64,000 nt of DNA from Parabacteroides sp. PFB2-10. Lineage in GTDB: Bacteria > Bacteroidota > Bacteroidia > Bacteroidales > Tannerellaceae. Shown here piece after piece: positions 60,730-64,000 of the stretch. Numbering within the stretch: position 1 is the first letter of the stretch; each line of letters starts with the position of its first letter. The stretch spans positions 19,331 through 83,330 of the forward strand of contig NZ_JARXWI010000012.1 in assembly GCF_029893085.1 (NCBI RefSeq), read 5' to 3'. A program made the translations under genes and the position numbers. The notes under the pieces were generated by a model. That model was not told where the DNA came from, did no database searches, and saw only the letters and a program-made list of their open reading frames with translations.

Positions 60730-63186
60730 TCAACGTAGTTGTGCTCCCAGTTTCTGTTCCAGATTGGCCTGGATCTTCTTCATGATCGCATCAATTTGTT
60801 TGTCGTTCAATGTTTTGTCGACATCCTGCAGGAAGAAACTTACGGCATACGATTTCTTACCCACCGGCAGGTTCTTGCCTTCGTAGACATCAAACAGGGT
60901 CACCTCTTTCAATAGCTTGCGCTCGCTCTCATAGGCGATCTTTTCGATTTCGGCAAACAATACCTGTTTGTCGATCAACAACGCCAGGTCTCTCTTTACA
61001 GCGGGGTATTTTGAGATCTCAGTATATGACACTTTATGTTTTTTCGTCTCTTTGATCAGGGCATCCCAAAGCAGTTCGGCAAAATAGACTTCGCCATCCA
61101 GGTCTCTTCCCTGTGAAAGTTTGGGTTGCACAATACCCAGTGAACCCAACACACGACCTGCGCCGGTGGTGATACTTAACCCCGCGGCATAGATATCATT
61201 GGTCAAATTGCCAAAGATCACCTTTTGCACGCCCAGGCGGTTCAGTATATTTTCTACATACGCCTTCAATTCGTAAACAGTCAGCTTCTCATTCGGATGC
61301 GCCCAGTTGTTTTCCGTGCGGTTGCCATACAGCCAGATACCCAGACGATAGTCCTCTTTGTAAGCAGCCAGTGCCTTTTCGGGATCTTTCTTTTCCGCGT
61401 TGAATTCATAACAGTTGCCGAACTCAAAGAAACGGATATTGCCGTTCCGGCGTTTCGTATTCCGCTCGATGCTATCCATTCCACCGAAAAGCAATGTCTG
61501 ACGCATCGCATTCAGGTCGGTGCTCAACGGATTGAGCAGCATCACGCAACGGTTTGCCGGATAGGTTTCCAACTCTTCGTAATAGGCCCGCGGCGTAAAG
61601 GAGTTGTTCATGATCTCATGGAATCCGCCGCCAACAAGCTGTTCGGATATGAGGTTCTGCAGCTCATAGCTGCGGTCGGTCTCTGTCTTATAGCTCAAGT
61701 TCGACTTCACATTATCGCCAAACTCAATATTGTTGTATCCGTAGATACGCAGAATATCTTCGATCACATCCACATCGCGCTGCACGTCGAAACGGTAAAC
61801 CGGTACTTCGATCGACACGCCTTCGGCTGTTTCGCTAACGATTTTCATCTCTAAGCTCGCCAGGATGCTCTTCACTGTTTCAGCAGGGATCGCTTTACCG
61901 ATCAGGCTGTTCACCTTAGCATAAGCCAGGTCAACCTTATAAGGTGCTACCGCTACCGGATAGATATCTTGTAATTCGCCGGATATAACTCCTCCGGCTA
62001 TCTCCTGTATCAACAGAGCAGCTCTCTGCAAAGCGTATATCGTGTTGCCGGCATCCAGTCCTCTTTCGAAGCGGAACGAAGAGTCGGTATTCAAGCCGAA
62101 ACGACGCGCGGTTTTCCGCACCCATGAGGGGTTAAAGTTGGCCGATTCTAAGAATACATCGGTCGTTGCTTCCGTTACACCCGAATCCAGTCCTCCGAAG
62201 ACTCCCCCAATACACATGGCTTCTTCGGCGTTGCATATCATCAGATCGTTTTCAGTCAACGTACGTTCCACCTCATCCAGTGTCACGAATTTAGTCCCGG
62301 CAGGCATTGTCTTTACGATGACTTTCCCGCCTTTTATCTTATTATAATCGAATGCGTGAAGCGGTTGTCCCATTTCATGCAATACGAAATTCGTAATATC
62401 CACCACGTTATTGATCGGGCGCAAGCCAATCAAAGTCAGGCGGTTCTTCAGCCATTCGGGGCTCTCCTTCACAGTTACCCCCTTGATGCTGACACCTGAA
62501 TAACGAATACAGGCCTCGGTGTTCTCTACCACCACCTCGATAGCCGGCGAAGCATCTTCAATCCGGAAGGCATCGACAGCCGGTTTCTTCAATTCTGAAG
62601 GCATTCCATTCTGTTTCAGGTAAGCTGCCAGGTCACGGGCAACGCCAAAATGAGAAGTTGCATCCACCCGGTTGGGGGTGATATCGACCTCTAAGATATA
62701 TTCACTTTGGATATTATAATAGTCTTTCGCAGGCGTACCCACTACCGCGTCAGCAGGAAGCACGATAATACCGGCATGATCGGTTCCGATGCCGATTTCA
62801 TCTTCCGCACAGATCATCCCGTTGGACTCGATACCGCGAATCTTCGATCTTTTAATGGTGAAGGATTCCTCCTCTTTGTAGAGCTTCGTGCCGTTGACAG
62901 CCACAACCACTTTTTGTCCGGCAGCCACGTTGGAAGCACCGCAAACGATCTGCAACGGTTCCTCTCCGCCGACCGAGACGGTCGTCACACTCAAATGATC
63001 GGAATTGGGGTGCGCCTCGCAGGTCAATACCTCCCCGATAAAGAGACCCTCCAAACCGCCTTTGATGGTTTGTACTTCTTCCACACCACCGGTCTCCAGA
63101 CCGATAGAGGTAAGCGCGTCAGCCACCTCCTCGGGTGACAAATCGAAGGCCAGATAGTCTTTCAGCCAATTATAAGATATATTCAT
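60730..63186 (-). CDS. pheT: Phenylalanyl-tRNA synthetase beta subunit
   Basis: The start is placed at MNISYNWLKDYLAFDLSPEE (818 residues); the longer ORF start (63240) lies at the promoter. This cytosolic subunit of the heterotetrameric enzyme binds tRNA-Phe. Domains in order: N-terminal coil, tRNA-binding OB fold (about 40-150, FIGEVLTCEAHPNSDHLSV), B3/B4 editing domain (about 205-400, NVVDITNFVLHEMGQPLHAF), B5 (about 405-475), synthetase-like core (about 490-700), and C-terminal FDX-ACB domain (about 725-818, YTEISKYPAVKRDLALLIDK). pheS is not adjacent, as often in this phylum. Confidence 0.97.
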   Translation of the reverse strand: MNISYNWLKDYLAFDLSPEEVADALTSIGLETGGVEEVQTIKGGLEGLFIGEVLTCEAHPNSDHLSVTTVSVGGEEPLQIVCGASNVAAGQKVVVAVNGTKLYKEEESFTIKRSKIRGIESNGMICAEDEIGIGTDHAGIIVLPADAVVGTPAKDYYNIQSEYILEVDITPNRVDATSHFGVARDLAAYLKQNGMPSELKKPAVDAFRIEDASPAIEVVVENTEACIRYSGVSIKGVTVKESPEWLKNRLTLIGLRPINNVVDITNFVLHEMGQPLHAFDYNKIKGGKVIVKTMPAGTKFVTLDEVERTLTENDLMICNAEEAMCIGGVFGGLDSGVTEATTDVFLESANFNPSWVRKTARRFGLNTDSSFRFERGLDAGNTIYALQRAALLIQEIAGGVISGELQDIYPVAVAPYKVDLAYAKVNSLIGKAIPAETVKSILASLEMKIVSETAEGVSIEVPVYRFDVQRDVDVIEDILRIYGYNNIEFGDNVKSNLSYKTETDRSYELQNLISEQLVGGGFHEIMNNSFTPRAYYEELETYPANRCVMLLNPLSTDLNAMRQTLLFGGMDSIERNTKRRNGNIRFFEFGNCYEFNAEKKDPEKALAAYKEDYRLGIWLYGNRTENNWAHPNEKLTVYELKAYVENILNRLGVQKVIFGNLTNDIYAAGLSITTGAGRVLGSLGIVQPKLSQGRDLDGEVYFAELLWDALIKETKKHKVSYTEISKYPAVKRDLALLIDKQVLFAEIEKIAYESERKLLKEVTLFDVYEGKNLPVGKKSYAVSFFLQDVDKTLNDKQIDAIMKKIQANLEQKLGAQLR

Positions 63187-63229
63187 CGCGTTGTAATTTG
63201 TTCTAAAAACAGTGTCTTGTTTTGACGCG

Positions 63230-63262
63230 CAAAAATACAAATTATTACCGAAACAGCCACAA
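63230..63262 (-). promoter_or_regulatory. pheT promoter
   Basis: The minus-strand TTG (63260-63262) and TATTTTTG (63230-63237) are separated by 22 bp. The ATG lies 43 bp downstream of the -7 box. Confidence 0.7.
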
Positions 63263-63641
63263 CTATCCTATAATTAAAGTGGGAATCATCCTCTCTGATT
63301 TTCTTCTCTTGTATTAAGACCACTCCTCTGTCTCCTCCTGCCGACAGTGGTGCGAGGGGATTGGTTAAACGTCCGATTAGTTTAAACGATAAGATACTAT
63401 ATCATAGTATTCATTGTTTCATAGTATTTTACTCATTTCCGGGTATTGCAACTACTAAATATAAAAATTGGTATAAATAATGTAAGGATATATTTTTTCA
63501 TAACAATATGTATTAGTGAATTCTATAACTAAAGTAAAAAAACAAATATAACTACAATTCGGTAATAATGGCTAAAGAGTAAGCCTGTTCAGATTCTTAA
63601 CATATGTTAATTGCGCCTCTTTCAACAAAACACTTAAATTA

Positions 63642-63762
63642 CGATTTGTAATTTCGGTAGGAGTTTGCGCGCAAAAAAGCGGGACTTTGGAGACAAACTC
63701 CCGGGAGAAACACTTTTTAACGTATGGATTTGTAAGTAAAACAGGCGTTTTGCTTACAATCG
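63642..63762 (-). repeat. Dispersed 121-bp palindromic element, copy D (inverted)
   Basis: Read on the minus strand it has the same order as copies A and B and exactly the same length. The first hairpin reads TTGTAAGCAAAAC/GTTTTACTTACAA, with one G-T pair possible in RNA and a different loop. The CCCGGG and GCGCGC palindromes are intact, but the CGGG arm next to GCGCGC has changed. Confidence 0.9.
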
Positions 63763-63841
63763 CGATTTTAACATTTGGGAGGTTGGCGCGCGAAAATGCA
63801 CGGTGAGATCTTCAAGTTGGGAAGGAATTGAAGGTTTGCAG

Positions 63842-63990
63842 AAAGCCCGGAAGGGATTTAACTCCTAATAACCCCCAGTGAAGAGAGCGAAGCGAACGAC
63901 TGGGAGGTGATAGCGAATGTGGAAACAAACCAACGCCGAAGGTGTTGAATTAAAGGTCGGTCTTAGCCAATTGAACCCTTTTCGGGTTCA
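63842..63990. other. Chain of four hairpins at the right edge
   Basis: Stems are AAAGCCC/GGGATTT (63842-63859, one mismatch), CCCAGT/ACTGGG (63874-63904, enclosing a purine-rich loop), CAACGCC/GGTGTTG (63931-63947, one G-T pair) and TGAACCC/GGGTTCA with loop TTTTC (63972-63990). From memory, similar hairpin-rich strings flank IS200/IS605-like or REP-associated transposase genes in Bacteroidales. The gene, if any, would lie beyond the window. Confidence 0.55.
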
Positions 63991-64000
63991 TGAGATATTA

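Larger units (their letters stand above)
63187..64000. other. Non-coding right edge with pheT promoter, element D and a hairpin chain
   Basis: This 814-bp region has no convincing ORF. It contains the pheT promoter (63230-63262), an AT-rich stretch with no recognised signal (63263-63640), element D (63642-63762) and four hairpins (63842-63990) that resemble the non-coding flank of a mobile element cut by the window edge. Confidence 0.6.

Noticed and set aside
61225..61854. 209-codon plus-strand ORF opposite pheT
   Set aside because: It is antisense to a conserved housekeeping gene, which fully explains the open frame.

Overview
The window looks like a chromosome segment of a Bacteroidales bacterium, most likely Parabacteroides or a close relative. 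This is inferred from gene families typical of the order (SusD, TonB-dependent receptors with N-terminal carboxypeptidase-regulatory-like domains, DUF4249, BF3164-like and DUF5128-like propeller lipoproteins, PG0541-like protein) and from many promoters with the Bacteroidetes -7 box TAnnTTTG. No species was identified by comparison. No rRNA, tRNA, CRISPR array or complete transposon was found.

Layout. 1-5.8 kb is the end of a glycan-utilisation region: a 5'-truncated SusD-like lipoprotein, a GH105-type unsaturated glucuronyl/galacturonyl hydrolase and a separate TonB-dependent receptor. 5.8-10.9 kb holds a 7TM-HD phosphodiesterase, gltX and the Kdo transferase gene. 11-13.4 kb holds two tandem propeller lipoproteins, followed by a convergent glycosyltransferase. 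14.6-16.1 kb holds an HdeD-like membrane protein and an AraC regulator. 16.4-23.7 kb is a TetR-headed RND efflux operon (TolC, adaptor, pump) followed by a small P-II-like PG0541 protein and a membrane protein. 23.8-27.4 kb holds rplY, pth, an S4-domain protein, a membrane protein and a LacI regulator.

27.4-42.9 kb is a surface-polysaccharide locus built as two converging arms. The plus arm (29.2-35.0 kb) has a Wzy/ligase-like membrane protein, three glycosyltransferases and a radical SAM/SPASM protein. The minus arm (42.9-35.0 kb) has Wza, Wzz, a glycerophosphodiester phosphodiesterase lipoprotein, a Wzx flippase, LicD, WecB and a glycosyltransferase. A UDP-glucose dehydrogenase lies on the left flank. 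No initiating sugar-phosphate transferase is present, so the first step must be encoded elsewhere.

43-50.4 kb holds a CvfB-like S1 protein, a BF3164-like lipoprotein, a MacB/FtsX-type permease and its ATPase (the ATPase behind a sigma-54-like promoter with paired palindromes), and a double DUF1080 lipoprotein. 50.7-57.0 kb is a four-gene outer-membrane cluster: secreted protein of unknown function, STN-bearing TonB receptor, DUF4249 lipoprotein, MG2-like secreted protein. 57.0-63.2 kb is housekeeping: nadD, gmk, yicC, tsaB, yebC and pheT.

The most unusual signals are non-coding. A 121-bp intergenic element with imperfect terminal inverted repeats and nested palindromes occurs in three full copies plus one decayed copy. 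Other signals are two AT-rich inverted-repeat elements, a 32-bp-arm inverted repeat with 22-bp internal periodicity, a nine-G tract inside a glycosyltransferase gene (a possible phase-variation switch), and a chain of hairpins at the right edge that looks like the flank of a mobile element.
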